From assembly GCA_013150955.1 (NCBI GenBank), contig JAADJD010000017.1, positions 36,336 to 100,335 on the forward strand: a DNA stretch of 64,000 nucleotides, in the 5' to 3' direction. The stretch's first letter is position 1. Every line of letters begins with the position of its first letter. Both the position numbers and the translations under genes were made by a program. Origin of the DNA: Calditrichota bacterium. GTDB lineage: Bacteria; Calditrichota; Calditrichia; RBG-13-44-9; J042. This document shows positions 1-8,589 of this stretch, in pieces. The notes under the pieces are model-generated. The model was not told the DNA's origin, ran no database searches, and worked only from the letters and a program-made list of their open reading frames with translations.

Positions 1-1518
1 ATTATTGGGATTGTGATTGCCAGCCTCATCGTTCTGGTGGCGGTAGGTGGGTATTTCATGTTTTCCGATTCAGGAGCGGGGACGGAAACGGAGCAGCAGG
101 CGGATGGTCAGTTGTGGACCTGCGGCATGCACCCGGAGGTGATTCTGGACAAACCCGGAAATTGCCCCATTTGTGGTATGAAGCTGGTACCGGTAAAAGG
201 TACGGGCGCGGTTGAAGAAGACATGGGCGACATGCAGCATGAGGACATGGCTGCCGATGCCCAGAAAGAAAAGAAACCCAAAAAAGAACGTAAGATCCTT
301 TACTGGCGGGCTCCCATGGATCCCACCGAAATTTATGATCGACCCGGAAAATCTAAAATGGGAATGGACCTGATCCCCGTTTATGAAGACGAGGCCGAAT
401 TGGGCGCCGGAGGAACGGTTCGCATTGATCCGGTTACCGTTCAGAATATGGGGATTCGAATGGCCCGCGTGGAAAAGCGGGATTTTCACAAAGTGATTCG
501 CACCGTGGGGTACATCGAATACAATGAGAAAACGCTGTACACAGTATCTCCAAAGATTTCCGGCTGGATTGAGCGGTTATATGTGGATTTTACCGGCCAG
601 ATGGTTTATCCCGGTCAGCCATTGCTGGAAATTTATTCTCCGGAACTGGTGACTACTCAGGAAGAATATTTGCTGGCATTGAACAATCTAAAACTGGTAA
701 ATAAAACCTCTTTTCAATCGATCAGGGACGGGGCGGAGTCCCTCTTAAAAGCTTCCCTGCAGCGCCTGAAATACTGGGATATTCCCGATTCGGAAATTCG
801 GCGACTGGAAGAAACGGGCGAGGTTCGGAAGACTCTCCAGTTGCAGGCCCCGGCACGGGGGGTGGTCATTCACAAAAATGCAGTGGAAGGCTCCTACGTG
901 AAGGAGGGACAGCCGCTGTATCAGATCGCGGACCTGTCCACCGTCTGGGTATACGCCACGGTGTACGATCACGAGTTGCCCTGGATTGAACTGGGACAGG
1001 AAGCCAGCATGGAACTGTCCTATTTGCCGGGAAAAACCTTTAAAGGACGTATCATCTATATTTATCCCTATCTGGATAAGAAAGCCCGTGACGTAAAAAT
1101 CCGCATGGAATTCGAGAATCCCGATCTGGAGCTGCGTCCCGGAATGTATGCCAATGTGATGATCAAGGGCAAAACCATTCCCGATGCCCTGGTGATTCCT
1201 TCGGAGGCGGTCATTCGCTCTGGGGTACGGAACATCGTATTTGTGGTGCGCGAACCGGGCAAGTTTGAACCCCGTCAGGTGAAGATCGGGGAAGAAGGGG
1301 AAGATGGCCTGCTGCGGATCCTCTCGGGACTGCTGCCGGGCGAAAAAATTGTGGTGTCCGCGCAGTTCATGCTGGATAGTGAAAGCCGATTACAGGAAGC
1401 CATTCAGAAATTGCTGAAAGAACGCATGAAAAAACAGCAATCGAAAGGTGCAGAATCGCGCCCGGATGAGATGGAAGGAATGGATCATTCGAAACCCATG
1501 AATGAGCATGCGCACTAA
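1..1518 (+). CDS. cusB: CusB-like RND efflux periplasmic adaptor (5' end cut by window)
   Basis: Periplasmic adaptor (membrane fusion protein) of a heavy-metal RND pump; it links the inner-membrane pump to an outer-membrane channel and hands over Cu(I)/Ag(I). The frame is open from base 1, so the true start lies upstream; the GTG at 13 is only the first in-window start. Counting from that GTG, a hydrophobic anchor (1-18) is followed by a heavy-metal-binding domain (about 35-61, CGMHP and CPICGM motifs) and a second degenerate one (about 97-125) in which the cysteines are lost but GMDLIPV remains. Then come the adaptor lipoyl/barrel regions and a Met/His-rich tail (MEGMDH, HAH). CusA follows 48 bp downstream, so the two form an operon. 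Identification is strong; metal specificity is inferred from the Met/His content. Confidence 0.9.
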   Translation: MIGIVIASLIVLVAVGGYFMFSDSGAGTETEQQADGQLWTCGMHPEVILDKPGNCPICGMKLVPVKGTGAVEEDMGDMQHEDMAADAQKEKKPKKERKILYWRAPMDPTEIYDRPGKSKMGMDLIPVYEDEAELGAGGTVRIDPVTVQNMGIRMARVEKRDFHKVIRTVGYIEYNEKTLYTVSPKISGWIERLYVDFTGQMVYPGQPLLEIYSPELVTTQEEYLLALNNLKLVNKTSFQSIRDGAESLLKASLQRLKYWDIPDSEIRRLEETGEVRKTLQLQAPARGVVIHKNAVEGSYVKEGQPLYQIADLSTVWVYATVYDHELPWIELGQEASMELSYLPGKTFKGRIIYIYPYLDKKARDVKIRMEFENPDLELRPGMYANVMIKGKTIPDALVIPSEAVIRSGVRNIVFVVREPGKFEPRQVKIGEEGEDGLLRILSGLLPGEKIVVSAQFMLDSESRLQEAIQKLLKERMKKQQSKGAESRPDEMEGMDHSKPMNEHAH

Positions 1519-1566
1519 TCCCATAGAAATGTGGAAACTGCATAAAGAGAGGATGGAGAGCGACTT

Positions 1567-4500
1567 ATGTTAGAGAAGATCATAGAAGCGTCGGTAAACA
1601 ATCGGTTCCTGGTGATCCTGTTTACCATTATCATTGCGCTGGGTGGCATTTACACCATGTTACAGACACCCGTGGATGCCATCCCGGATTTAAGTGATGT
1701 TCAGGTGATTATTTTCACCGAATATCCTGGTCAGGCCCCCCAGGTGGTGGAGGACCAGGTGACCTATCCCCTGACCAGCGCCATGCTGGCGGTACCATAC
1801 GCCAAAGTGGTGCGGGGGTATTCCTTTTTTGGATTGTCCTTTGTGTACATCATTTTTGAAGATGGCACCGACCTTTACTGGGCCCGAAGCCGGGTTCTGG
1901 AATATTTGAATTACGTTTCCAAGAACTTACCACCGGGAGTCACCCCGTCCCTGGGCCCCGATGCCACCGGTGTGGGATGGGTGTTTGAATACGTGCTGGA
2001 TGGTGGTGATAAATACGATCTGCAGCAACTGCGCTCCATCCAGGACTGGTACCTGCGTTACGAGCTGATGAGCGTTCCCGGTGTGGCCGAAGTGGCCAGC
2101 ATCGGCGGGTACGTAAAGCAATATCAAGTTGAGGTGGATCCCAACAAACTGCTGGCATACAACATCCCCCTAAGCAAGGTCAAAATGGCCATCAAGCGCA
2201 GCAACAACGACGTGGGTGGCCGATTAATCGAAATGGGCGAAACCGAATTCATGGTTCGCGGACTGGGGTACATTCAATCCATCGAAGATGTGGAGAATAT
2301 CCCGGTGGGTGTGGATGAGAACGGTACGCCCATCTTGATTAAAAATATTGCCAACGTTCACATTGGACCGGAATTGCGCCGGGGTCTGGCCGACCTGAAT
2401 GGTGAAGGCGAAGTGGTTGGTGGCATAGTGGTGATGCGCTGGGGCGAAAACGCCCTCAAAACCATTCATGCGGTTAAGGAAAAGCTGAAAGAGCTGGAAA
2501 AAGGGTTACCTGAAGGGGTCAAGATCATTCCGGTATACGACCGTTCCGGCCTGATTGAACGCGCCATCGACAATTTAAAAGAGAAGCTAATCGAAGAAAG
2601 TCTGGTGGTTGCCCTGGTCACCATCATCTTTCTGCTGCATTTCCGAAGTTCACTGGTGGCCATTTTTACCCTCCCCATGGGAATCCTGATGGCCTTCCTG
2701 GTCATGTATTACCAGGGGATTAACGCCAACATCATGTCACTGGGAGGAATTGCGATCGCCATCGGCGCCATGGTCGATGCGGCCATCGTGATGATAGAGA
2801 ATGCCCATAAACACATCGAACGGTACGGTGGTAAAAAGGACCACTGGCAATTGATCATCGATTCTTCCAAGGAAGTGGGACCGGCGCTGTTCTACTCGCT
2901 ATTGATCATTACCCTGTCGTTTTTACCGGTGTTTGCTCTGCAGGCGCAGGAAGGTCGACTGTTTAAGCCGCTGGCGTACACCAAAACTTACGCCATGGCA
3001 GCCGCTGCGCTGCTGTCCATCACCATCGTACCGGTGCTGATGGGATACTTCATCCGCGGCAAGATTATGCCGGAAGAAAAGAATCCCATCAATCGTTTCC
3101 TGATCCGGGTTTACCGGCCCATTATTCACCTGGTTTTGCGATTTAAGTGGACCACCATCATCGTTGCCATCGTCATTCTGCTGATTTCGATCTGGCCGGT
3201 GGAACACATCGGATCCGAATTCATGCCCCCATTGAACGAGGGCGACCTGCTGTACATGCCCACCACGGATCCGGGCATCAGCATCACGAAGGCCAAGGAA
3301 ATTTTACAACAGACGGACAAGATCATTAAAAGTTTTCCTGAGGTGGAAAGTGTGTTCGGAAAGATTGGTCGCGCGGAAACGGCCACCGACCCGGCACCCC
3401 TTTCCATGATCGAAACCACAATCATGCTAAAGCCGAAGGAAGAATGGCGGCCGGGCATGACCATGGACAAGCTGGTCGAGGAACTGGATAAGGCCATTCA
3501 GTTTCCGGGACTGACCAATGCCTGGACCATGCCCATTAAAACCCGAATCGACATGCTTTCCACCGGTATTAAAACCCCTATTGGAATCAAGTTGATGGGG
3601 CCGGATCTGGAGGTGCTATCGGATCTGGGTCGGCGCATCGAAACGGTTATCCGGGAAGTTCCGGGGACGTTGAGTGTCTTTGCCGATAAGACCGTGGGTG
3701 GGAATTATCTGGACTTCAAGATCAAGCGAGAGGAGGCCGCCCGTTACGGCCTGACGGTAGGCGACGTGCAGGATATTATCACCTCGGCCATTGGTGGCAT
3801 GAACGTCACCTATACGGTGGAGGGGCTGGAACGTTATCCCGTAAACGTGCGCTATGCACGGGAATTGCGGGACAATATCGAAGCGCTGAAGCGGGTGTTG
3901 ATTCCCACGCCCACGGGCGCTCAAATTCCCCTGCACTACGTGGCCGACCTCGAAATCAAGAAAGGTCCACCGGTGATCAAGAGCGAAAACGCCCGTAAAA
4001 CCGCCTGGCTGTACGTGGACATTCGGGACATTGACGTGGGAACCTACGTGAAGAATGCCAAAAAGGCAGTTGAGGAAAAAGTGGACTTTCCCGAAGGCTA
4101 CAGTATCGTCTGGAGTGGCCAGTATGAATATATGGAACGTGCCCAGCAGCGACTGCGCCTGGTCATTCCCATTACCCTGGTGATTATCTTCCTTCTGTTG
4201 TATTTCAACTTCAAAAACATTCAGGAAAGCCTGATCGTGATGCTTTCGCTACCGTTTTCGCTGGTCGGTGGTATCTGGTTCATGTACATACTGGATTACA
4301 ACTTTAGCGTGGCTGTGGGGGTGGGCTTTATTGCCCTTGCAGGGGTAGCCGCCGAAACGGGTGTGGTCATGCTCATTTACCTGGATCATGCCTACAAGCA
4401 CCGAAAGTTGCACGGAAAATTGCGATCGCTGAAAGACCTGTACGATGCCATCATCGAAGGGGCTGTGGAGCGTGTGCGTCCCAAGATGATGACCGTAACC

Positions 4501-4728
4501 GCCATCATGGCCGGTCTGTTGCCCATCCTGTGGGGAACGGGTACCGGTTCTCAGGTAATGAAGCGCATTGCGGCACCCATGGTGGGCGGTATGGTGACTT
4601 CGACCATTCTCACCCTGGTGGTTATCCCGGCCATTTACTATCTGTGGAAGAGTCGGGAAGTGAAACGCATCATGGCGGAATTGCAGGAAAACAATGACGA
4701 CAGCAGTGAAGCGAAAGAAGAGAAATAA
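1567..4728 (+). CDS. cusA: CusA-like heavy-metal RND efflux pump
   Basis: Inner-membrane proton-driven pump of the HME-RND class, 1053 aa, the normal family length. The N-terminus has the usual TM1 followed by a DAIPDLSDVQV segment typical of CusA/CzcA. TM4 carries the GAMVDAAIVMIEN signature with the proton-relay acidic residue, and the second half repeats the RND fold ending with TM segments before a charged tail. The segment around residue 660 (MLSTGIKTPIGIK) matches the region that holds one of the Met ligands in CusA. A GAGAGG-like ribosome site precedes the ATG. The upstream gene is the adaptor; no outer-membrane CusC is visible, so it is probably upstream of the window. Cu/Ag versus Zn/Co specificity is inferred from context. 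Confidence 0.94.
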   Translation: MLEKIIEASVNNRFLVILFTIIIALGGIYTMLQTPVDAIPDLSDVQVIIFTEYPGQAPQVVEDQVTYPLTSAMLAVPYAKVVRGYSFFGLSFVYIIFEDGTDLYWARSRVLEYLNYVSKNLPPGVTPSLGPDATGVGWVFEYVLDGGDKYDLQQLRSIQDWYLRYELMSVPGVAEVASIGGYVKQYQVEVDPNKLLAYNIPLSKVKMAIKRSNNDVGGRLIEMGETEFMVRGLGYIQSIEDVENIPVGVDENGTPILIKNIANVHIGPELRRGLADLNGEGEVVGGIVVMRWGENALKTIHAVKEKLKELEKGLPEGVKIIPVYDRSGLIERAIDNLKEKLIEESLVVALVTIIFLLHFRSSLVAIFTLPMGILMAFLVMYYQGINANIMSLGGIAIAIGAMVDAAIVMIENAHKHIERYGGKKDHWQLIIDSSKEVGPALFYSLLIITLSFLPVFALQAQEGRLFKPLAYTKTYAMAAAALLSITIVPVLMGYFIRGKIMPEEKNPINRFLIRVYRPIIHLVLRFKWTTIIVAIVILLISIWPVEHIGSEFMPPLNEGDLLYMPTTDPGISITKAKEILQQTDKIIKSFPEVESVFGKIGRAETATDPAPLSMIETTIMLKPKEEWRPGMTMDKLVEELDKAIQFPGLTNAWTMPIKTRIDMLSTGIKTPIGIKLMGPDLEVLSDLGRRIETVIREVPGTLSVFADKTVGGNYLDFKIKREEAARYGLTVGDVQDIITSAIGGMNVTYTVEGLERYPVNVRYARELRDNIEALKRVLIPTPTGAQIPLHYVADLEIKKGPPVIKSENARKTAWLYVDIRDIDVGTYVKNAKKAVEEKVDFPEGYSIVWSGQYEYMERAQQRLRLVIPITLVIIFLLLYFNFKNIQESLIVMLSLPFSLVGGIWFMYILDYNFSVAVGVGFIALAGVAAETGVVMLIYLDHAYKHRKLHGKLRSLKDLYDAIIEGAVERVRPKMMTVTAIMAGLLPILWGTGTGSQVMKRIAAPMVGGMVTSTILTLVVIPAIYYLWKSREVKRIMAELQENNDDSSEAKEEK

Positions 4729-4788
4729 GATGTTCGGGAGAGGATTAGAAGGAACCTCTCCCGGTAAATTCAAGAGGAAGGATACGCA

Positions 4789-5598
4789 ATGATTCCCATA
4801 CTCTTTAAAATCGGGCCCCTTGAGATCGGCAGTTATGGGGTAATGATGGCTATGGCGTTTCTCATAACTGCCCTGGTGCTGGCCAGAGAGCTGCGCCTGC
4901 GCGACATGCCCGCTGAATGGGCATACGAGCTGGTGCTGTGGGCGGCACTGGGTGGCATCATAGGGGCCCGATTGTATTTCATACTGGAGCATTTTCCCGA
5001 ATTTCTGGCCGATCCCCTGGGCATGATCTTCAGCCGGGGTGGACTCACCTGGTACGGAGGGTTTTTCCTGGGGAGTCTGACCGTCCTGTGGAAAATTTCC
5101 CGACTGCCGGTTTCCACCCTGGAGCTGGCCGATATCATTGCCCCGTTGATTTTATTAGGGTATGCGATCGGGCGCATTGGCTGTCTGCTTTCCGGGGATG
5201 GCGATTATGGGGTTCCCACAGACGTGCCCTGGGCCATGGCCTTTCCCAACGGTCTGGTTCCCACAGATGTGCCCGTGCATCCCACGCCGTTGTACGAAAC
5301 CCTGCTCTCGGGATTGTTTTTCCTGATGCTGTGGCGATTTCGGCGGATTGCCACCCGGGGCTGGATGGTCAGTGGTCTGCTCATTTTCTACGGTCTGGAA
5401 CGGTTCATTGTGGAATTCTGGCGTCGGACACCGGCGGTTTTCGGCTGGATGACCATGGCGCAGATCATTAGCATTGGCCTGATTGTAACGGGTACGGCTT
5501 TCGGCGTGTACACCTGGAAGTTAGCTGCACGGCGACGAAAAGAAGAGTTGCAACAATTGGTTCATAAAACAACGGTGAAAGTGCATTCAGCCAGTTAA
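4789..5598 (+). CDS. lgt: Prolipoprotein diacylglyceryl transferase (Lgt) family protein
   Basis: Polytopic membrane protein of 269 aa with the Lgt fold. Lgt normally moves diacylglycerol from phosphatidylglycerol to the lipobox cysteine of prolipoproteins. Visible landmarks are the GRIGC motif (about 127-131) followed by a GDGDYG segment, HPTPLYE (about 164-170) and the RFIVEFWR region. The early loop reads GGLTWYGGF, with tyrosine where E. coli Lgt has an essential-region histidine; such variants are known in the family. It lies 60 bp after cusA and 17 bp before the PII gene, so it travels with the metal pump. It could be the sole Lgt or a specialised paralogue serving lipoproteins of this cluster; the sequence alone cannot decide. 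Confidence 0.85.
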   Translation: MIPILFKIGPLEIGSYGVMMAMAFLITALVLARELRLRDMPAEWAYELVLWAALGGIIGARLYFILEHFPEFLADPLGMIFSRGGLTWYGGFFLGSLTVLWKISRLPVSTLELADIIAPLILLGYAIGRIGCLLSGDGDYGVPTDVPWAMAFPNGLVPTDVPVHPTPLYETLLSGLFFLMLWRFRRIATRGWMVSGLLIFYGLERFIVEFWRRTPAVFGWMTMAQIISIGLIVTGTAFGVYTWKLAARRRKEELQQLVHKTTVKVHSAS

Positions 5599-5615
5599 AC
5601 GTTGGGAGAAAAACG

Positions 5616-5957
5616 ATGAAAGAAATCAAAGCCTATATACGCGTGGAAAAAGCCGTGGATGTACTGCGTGCTCTGGACGAAGCCGGCATCGATGGGGTGA
5701 CCCTGATCGATGTCATGGGCATGGGGACGCTGGCCGATCCCCAGCAAACCAAATATTCCATTGAATACGTGGAGAAGTATTCGCGGATTTCCAAACTGGA
5801 AGTGGTCTGTCGCGATGAGGATGTCCACAAGATTGTGGAAACCATTCGTAAGGCGGCGTACACCGGTTTAAAAGGCGACGGCATGATCTATGTCTCTCCC
5901 GTGGATATGGTGGTGAAGATTCGTACGGGAGCGCAGGGAGAAGCCGCGCTATCGTGA
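5616..5957 (+). CDS. PII-NG type P-II-like signalling protein (copy 1)
   Basis: Small trimeric PII-superfamily protein, 113 aa. The start fits MKEIKAYIRVEKA, and the C-terminal half contains the B-loop-like TGLKGDGMIYV. The T-loop region (GMGTLADPQQTKYS) differs from GlnB/GlnK and lacks the uridylylated tyrosine context. This matches the PII-NG group, described as neighbouring heavy-metal RND efflux genes; here it sits directly after cusBA-lgt. It may sense nucleotides or metals and modulate the pump, but the ligand is unknown. A paralogue is encoded at 15454. Ribosome site GGGAGAAAAACG precedes the ATG. Confidence 0.88.
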   Translation: MKEIKAYIRVEKAVDVLRALDEAGIDGVTLIDVMGMGTLADPQQTKYSIEYVEKYSRISKLEVVCRDEDVHKIVETIRKAAYTGLKGDGMIYVSPVDMVVKIRTGAQGEAALS

Positions 5958-6025
5958 TGCGAACGGCGGATTTCCACTAAGGAAAGCGCGGTTCCACACA
6001 ACCCATCAAAACAAAGGAGGCCGTT

Positions 6026-6523
6026 ATGAAACGGTGGATGCAGTGGATAGGAATTGGCAGTTTGTTGGCATTGGCGCTGTACGTTTTCCCGGGTTCAACG
6101 ACTGCCCAGCAACACATGGGCGGGATGCAACATATGCAGCATCAACAGGGCCAGGGAATGATGAATATGCAGAATATGATGCAGCACATGCAGCAGATGA
6201 TGGCCCGCATGCAGGGTATGATGCAGGGAAGCCAGCATATGCAACACATGCAGGGTCAATCCGGCATGATGCATGGTCAGGGCAACAACCACATGGCGCA
6301 GATGATGCAGCACATGAACACCATGGGCCAGACCATGCAGGAAATGATGCAACAGATGAACGCCATGATGCAGAATGCGGAAATGATGAACAATCCGCAG
6401 ATGAAGGAGCACATGGAGCAAATGCAAAAGCATATGCAGGAAATGATGCAGGCCATGGAAGGGATGATTCAGAACATGGAGCAGATGCATCAGAGCGGTG
6501 GCACGGAAAAGGGTAAAAAGTAG
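6026..6523 (+). CDS. Met/Gln/His-rich secreted protein, probable periplasmic copper binder
   Basis: Protein of 165 aa with an N-terminal signal peptide (about 1-27, ending near TTA-QQ). The mature part is almost entirely low complexity: repeated MQHM, MMQ and QMM units rich in Met, Gln and His with no cysteine. Such methionine clusters bind Cu(I) or Ag(I) in periplasmic chaperones and in CusF/PcoE-like proteins; the role here is inferred. A strong AAAGGAGG site lies 8 bp before the ATG. It sits between the PII-NG gene and a cytochrome c and is followed by a stem-loop. No globular domain was recognised. Confidence 0.75.
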   Translation: MKRWMQWIGIGSLLALALYVFPGSTTAQQHMGGMQHMQHQQGQGMMNMQNMMQHMQQMMARMQGMMQGSQHMQHMQGQSGMMHGQGNNHMAQMMQHMNTMGQTMQEMMQQMNAMMQNAEMMNNPQMKEHMEQMQKHMQEMMQAMEGMIQNMEQMHQSGGTEKGKK

Positions 6524-6549
6524 AAGAGAACGCACGCCTCATCAACCGC

Positions 6550-6583
6550 ATCCGGGGGGGGAAGCCCGATGGTTTCTCCCCGG
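6550..6583 (+). other. GC-rich stem-loop between metal-cluster genes
   Basis: Arms CCGGGG (6552-6557) and CCCCGG (6578-6583), extendable through several G-U/A-U pairs. It sits after the Met-rich gene and before the cytochrome c ribosome site, with no T-run, so it fits an mRNA-stabilising or processing hairpin better than a terminator. It is preceded by TCATCAACCGC, which also precedes the hairpin at 10191. Confidence 0.5.
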
Positions 6584-6609
6584 GTGTTAAAACGAAAGGA
6601 GAAGCGATC

Positions 6610-7032
6610 ATGAAAACGGTGATTCCTGTTCTGATTGTTTTACTGGCTATTGCGAGCTGGATTCCGATGGCGGACACAACGAGTGATGTTCGAGCCCAGT
6701 CCAGCAAATGGGTGGCGCCCAGCTGGGCAGATACACTGAGCAATCCCTATAAAAACGATGTGAAAGCCACCGAAGCAGGAAAGACCATTTTTAATCAGCT
6801 GTGCGCCATTTGCCATGGCAACTCCGGTAAAGGCGATGGCGTGGCCGGCATGGCACTCAATCCCCGACCGGCCAATTTGACTTCCGATGCGGTGCAAAGT
6901 CAGAGTGACGGCGCCCTTTACTGGAAGATCACCACCGGGCGACCGCCCATGGCGTCGTACCGGGAATCGCTTACGGATGAACAGCGCTGGCAGGTGGTCA
7001 ACTACATCCGGCAGCTGGGTAAAAAGAAATAA
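6610..7032 (+). CDS. Periplasmic monoheme cytochrome c (class I)
   Basis: Protein of 140 aa with an N-terminal signal/anchor (about 1-20). One CxxCH haem site (CAICH, about residues 62-66) is followed by GNSGKGDGVAG and NPRPANLT, and the distal methionine is likely in GRPPMASYRE. The C-terminal helix WQVVNYIRQL is typical of small cytochrome c domains. It carries electrons in the periplasm; partners may be the second small cytochrome at 8299 or the outer-membrane proteins alongside. Ribosome site AAAGGAG lies 5-8 bp before the ATG. The Met-rich gene is upstream and a porin-like gene lies 36 bp downstream. Confidence 0.88.
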   Translation: MKTVIPVLIVLLAIASWIPMADTTSDVRAQSSKWVAPSWADTLSNPYKNDVKATEAGKTIFNQLCAICHGNSGKGDGVAGMALNPRPANLTSDAVQSQSDGALYWKITTGRPPMASYRESLTDEQRWQVVNYIRQLGKKK

Positions 7033-7068
7033 TAAATCATCGGAGAACCATTTGGGAAGGAGTGGCTT

Positions 7069-8268
7069 ATGAAACGGAATGCTTTATGGATGGTGGTTGT
7101 TGGCTTATGGTTGGTTATGGGATTTTCGCAAAATGGATTGGCTCAGGATGTGGCATCGGTACAGCAGGAAGTGAAGAAATTGAAACCTGGATTGAGCCGC
7201 TTTTTACTCCGGGGTTATGCCCATTCGGGATTTGAGCGCTACGAGAAGGAAAACAGCTTCGTCGGCGGTAGCTTTAATCCCATTTTTCTGTGGCAACAAT
7301 CCGATCGTCTATTATTTGAAGGAGAGCTGGAAGTGGCCCTGGAGCATGGCAGCACCACAATTGGACTGGAATATGCAAACATGTCCTACATTTTAAACAA
7401 ACGCATGATCATTCGAGTGGGAAAATTCTTGATTCCGTTTGGAATTTTTGCCGAGCGCCTGCATCCCCGTTGGATTAATCGCCTGCCCTCCAATCCACTG
7501 GGATTTGACCACGGGGAGCAGGTTGGCCCGGCAGCGGCGCTGGGTGCGGAGATTCGCGGTGGGGCACCCCTGGGTGCATCCAAAATCAACTATTCGATTT
7601 ATTTGATCAATGGCCCCAGCCTGAACGATGGCAGCGAAAATCCCGAAGAGGCCGGGATGCTCCATTTTGACAATTATGAGGATAACAATACCAACAAGGC
7701 CATCGGCGGGCGCTTTGGATTCCTGCCCTTTTCCAGCTCGGCTCTGGAACTGGGTGTCTCCGCACAGTTTGCCAAGGTGGGCAACGAAAATACCATTTAT
7801 CAGGACGTGGGTGCCCGCTTGTTTGCCCTGGATTTATCCCTGGTCAAAACCATTCCCTCGTTAAAGGGCATTGTGGATGTTAAGGCACAGTACAGCATGA
7901 CTCAGGTGGATGATGCCCGGTATGTCGATCCCGAAAATCCCGGGCAGACCTACACGTTTAAAAACGAAAATGCCGCCTATTTTGTCCGCGGCACATTTAA
8001 ACCCGCATTTGTGGCCAATACGTTCATTCAGAAGCTGGAATTTGCTGGCCGCTATTCCGTGCTAACTCTGGCGGAAGGCGCAGCCTGGGGCGGGGAAAAA
8101 CGCCAGTGGGCCTTCAGTTTAAATTACTGGCTGGATTGGCGCACGGTGGTCAAATTTTCCTACCAGTACACCGACGCCCCGGGTGCAGAAGAAGCAGCAG
8201 TGGAACATGAGGAAGAGGGGACACCGCTGGGTGGGGCGTTCCTGATTCACTGGTCATTTGGATTCTAA
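7069..8268 (+). CDS. Outer-membrane beta-barrel (porin-like) protein
   Basis: Protein of 399 aa with a signal peptide (about 1-25, ending GLAQD). The rest is rich in alternating hydrophobic strands with aromatic ends (for example FLLRGYAHSGFERYEKE, YSIYLINGP, ALELGVSAQFAK) and ends in phenylalanine (HWSFGF), the usual signature for beta-barrel insertion. It resembles phosphate-selective or Cyt c-associated porins in layout, but I do not recognise a specific family. A His/Glu-rich loop (VEHEEEG) lies near the C-terminus. Located between two small cytochromes c in a same-strand run, so it is probably co-expressed with the copper genes. Confidence 0.75.
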   Translation: MKRNALWMVVVGLWLVMGFSQNGLAQDVASVQQEVKKLKPGLSRFLLRGYAHSGFERYEKENSFVGGSFNPIFLWQQSDRLLFEGELEVALEHGSTTIGLEYANMSYILNKRMIIRVGKFLIPFGIFAERLHPRWINRLPSNPLGFDHGEQVGPAAALGAEIRGGAPLGASKINYSIYLINGPSLNDGSENPEEAGMLHFDNYEDNNTNKAIGGRFGFLPFSSSALELGVSAQFAKVGNENTIYQDVGARLFALDLSLVKTIPSLKGIVDVKAQYSMTQVDDARYVDPENPGQTYTFKNENAAYFVRGTFKPAFVANTFIQKLEFAGRYSVLTLAEGAAWGGEKRQWAFSLNYWLDWRTVVKFSYQYTDAPGAEEAAVEHEEEGTPLGGAFLIHWSFGF

Positions 8269-8298
8269 CGGCACGGAATTTAACAAAAGGAGAATATC

Positions 8299-8574
8299 AT
8301 GAATAAACATAAATTGCTTGGCGGGTTGCTGATCCTGGTTGTGGTACTGGTGACCGTCTGGGTCATTGGATGTGCATCCAACAAAACTCTGGTAACCGAA
8401 AAAAGCGGCGCCCAGCTCTGGGGCGAAAATTGTGTGCGATGCCATAACGCGCCATCCCCTCCGGCTTTTAACGACTACCAGTGGGAAACCATTGCCATTC
8501 ATATGCGCGTTCGGGCATCCCTGACGGACGAGGAAGTTCAAAAAATCGTCGAATTTCTAAAAATGGCCAATTGA
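8299..8574 (+). CDS. Small cytochrome c lipoprotein
   Basis: Protein of 91 aa with a hydrophobic N-terminus ending in a lipobox-like VIGC (Cys about 25), then a single CxxCH haem site (CVRCH, about 46-50). The C-terminal part (LTDEEVQKIVEFLKMAN) is the terminal helix of a small cytochrome domain. It would be a membrane-anchored periplasmic electron carrier. Ribosome site AAAAGGAG precedes the ATG. It lies 30 bp after the porin-like gene and 15 bp before the next barrel gene, so it is part of the same transcript. Confidence 0.82.
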   Translation: MNKHKLLGGLLILVVVLVTVWVIGCASNKTLVTEKSGAQLWGENCVRCHNAPSPPAFNDYQWETIAIHMRVRASLTDEEVQKIVEFLKMAN

Positions 8575-8589
8575 CGAATCGGATAGGTT

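Noticed and set aside
6095..6535. Long minus-strand ORF opposite the Met-rich gene
   Set aside because: Low-complexity shadow (LHHLLHM repeats); no ribosome site and antisense to a gene with a signal peptide.
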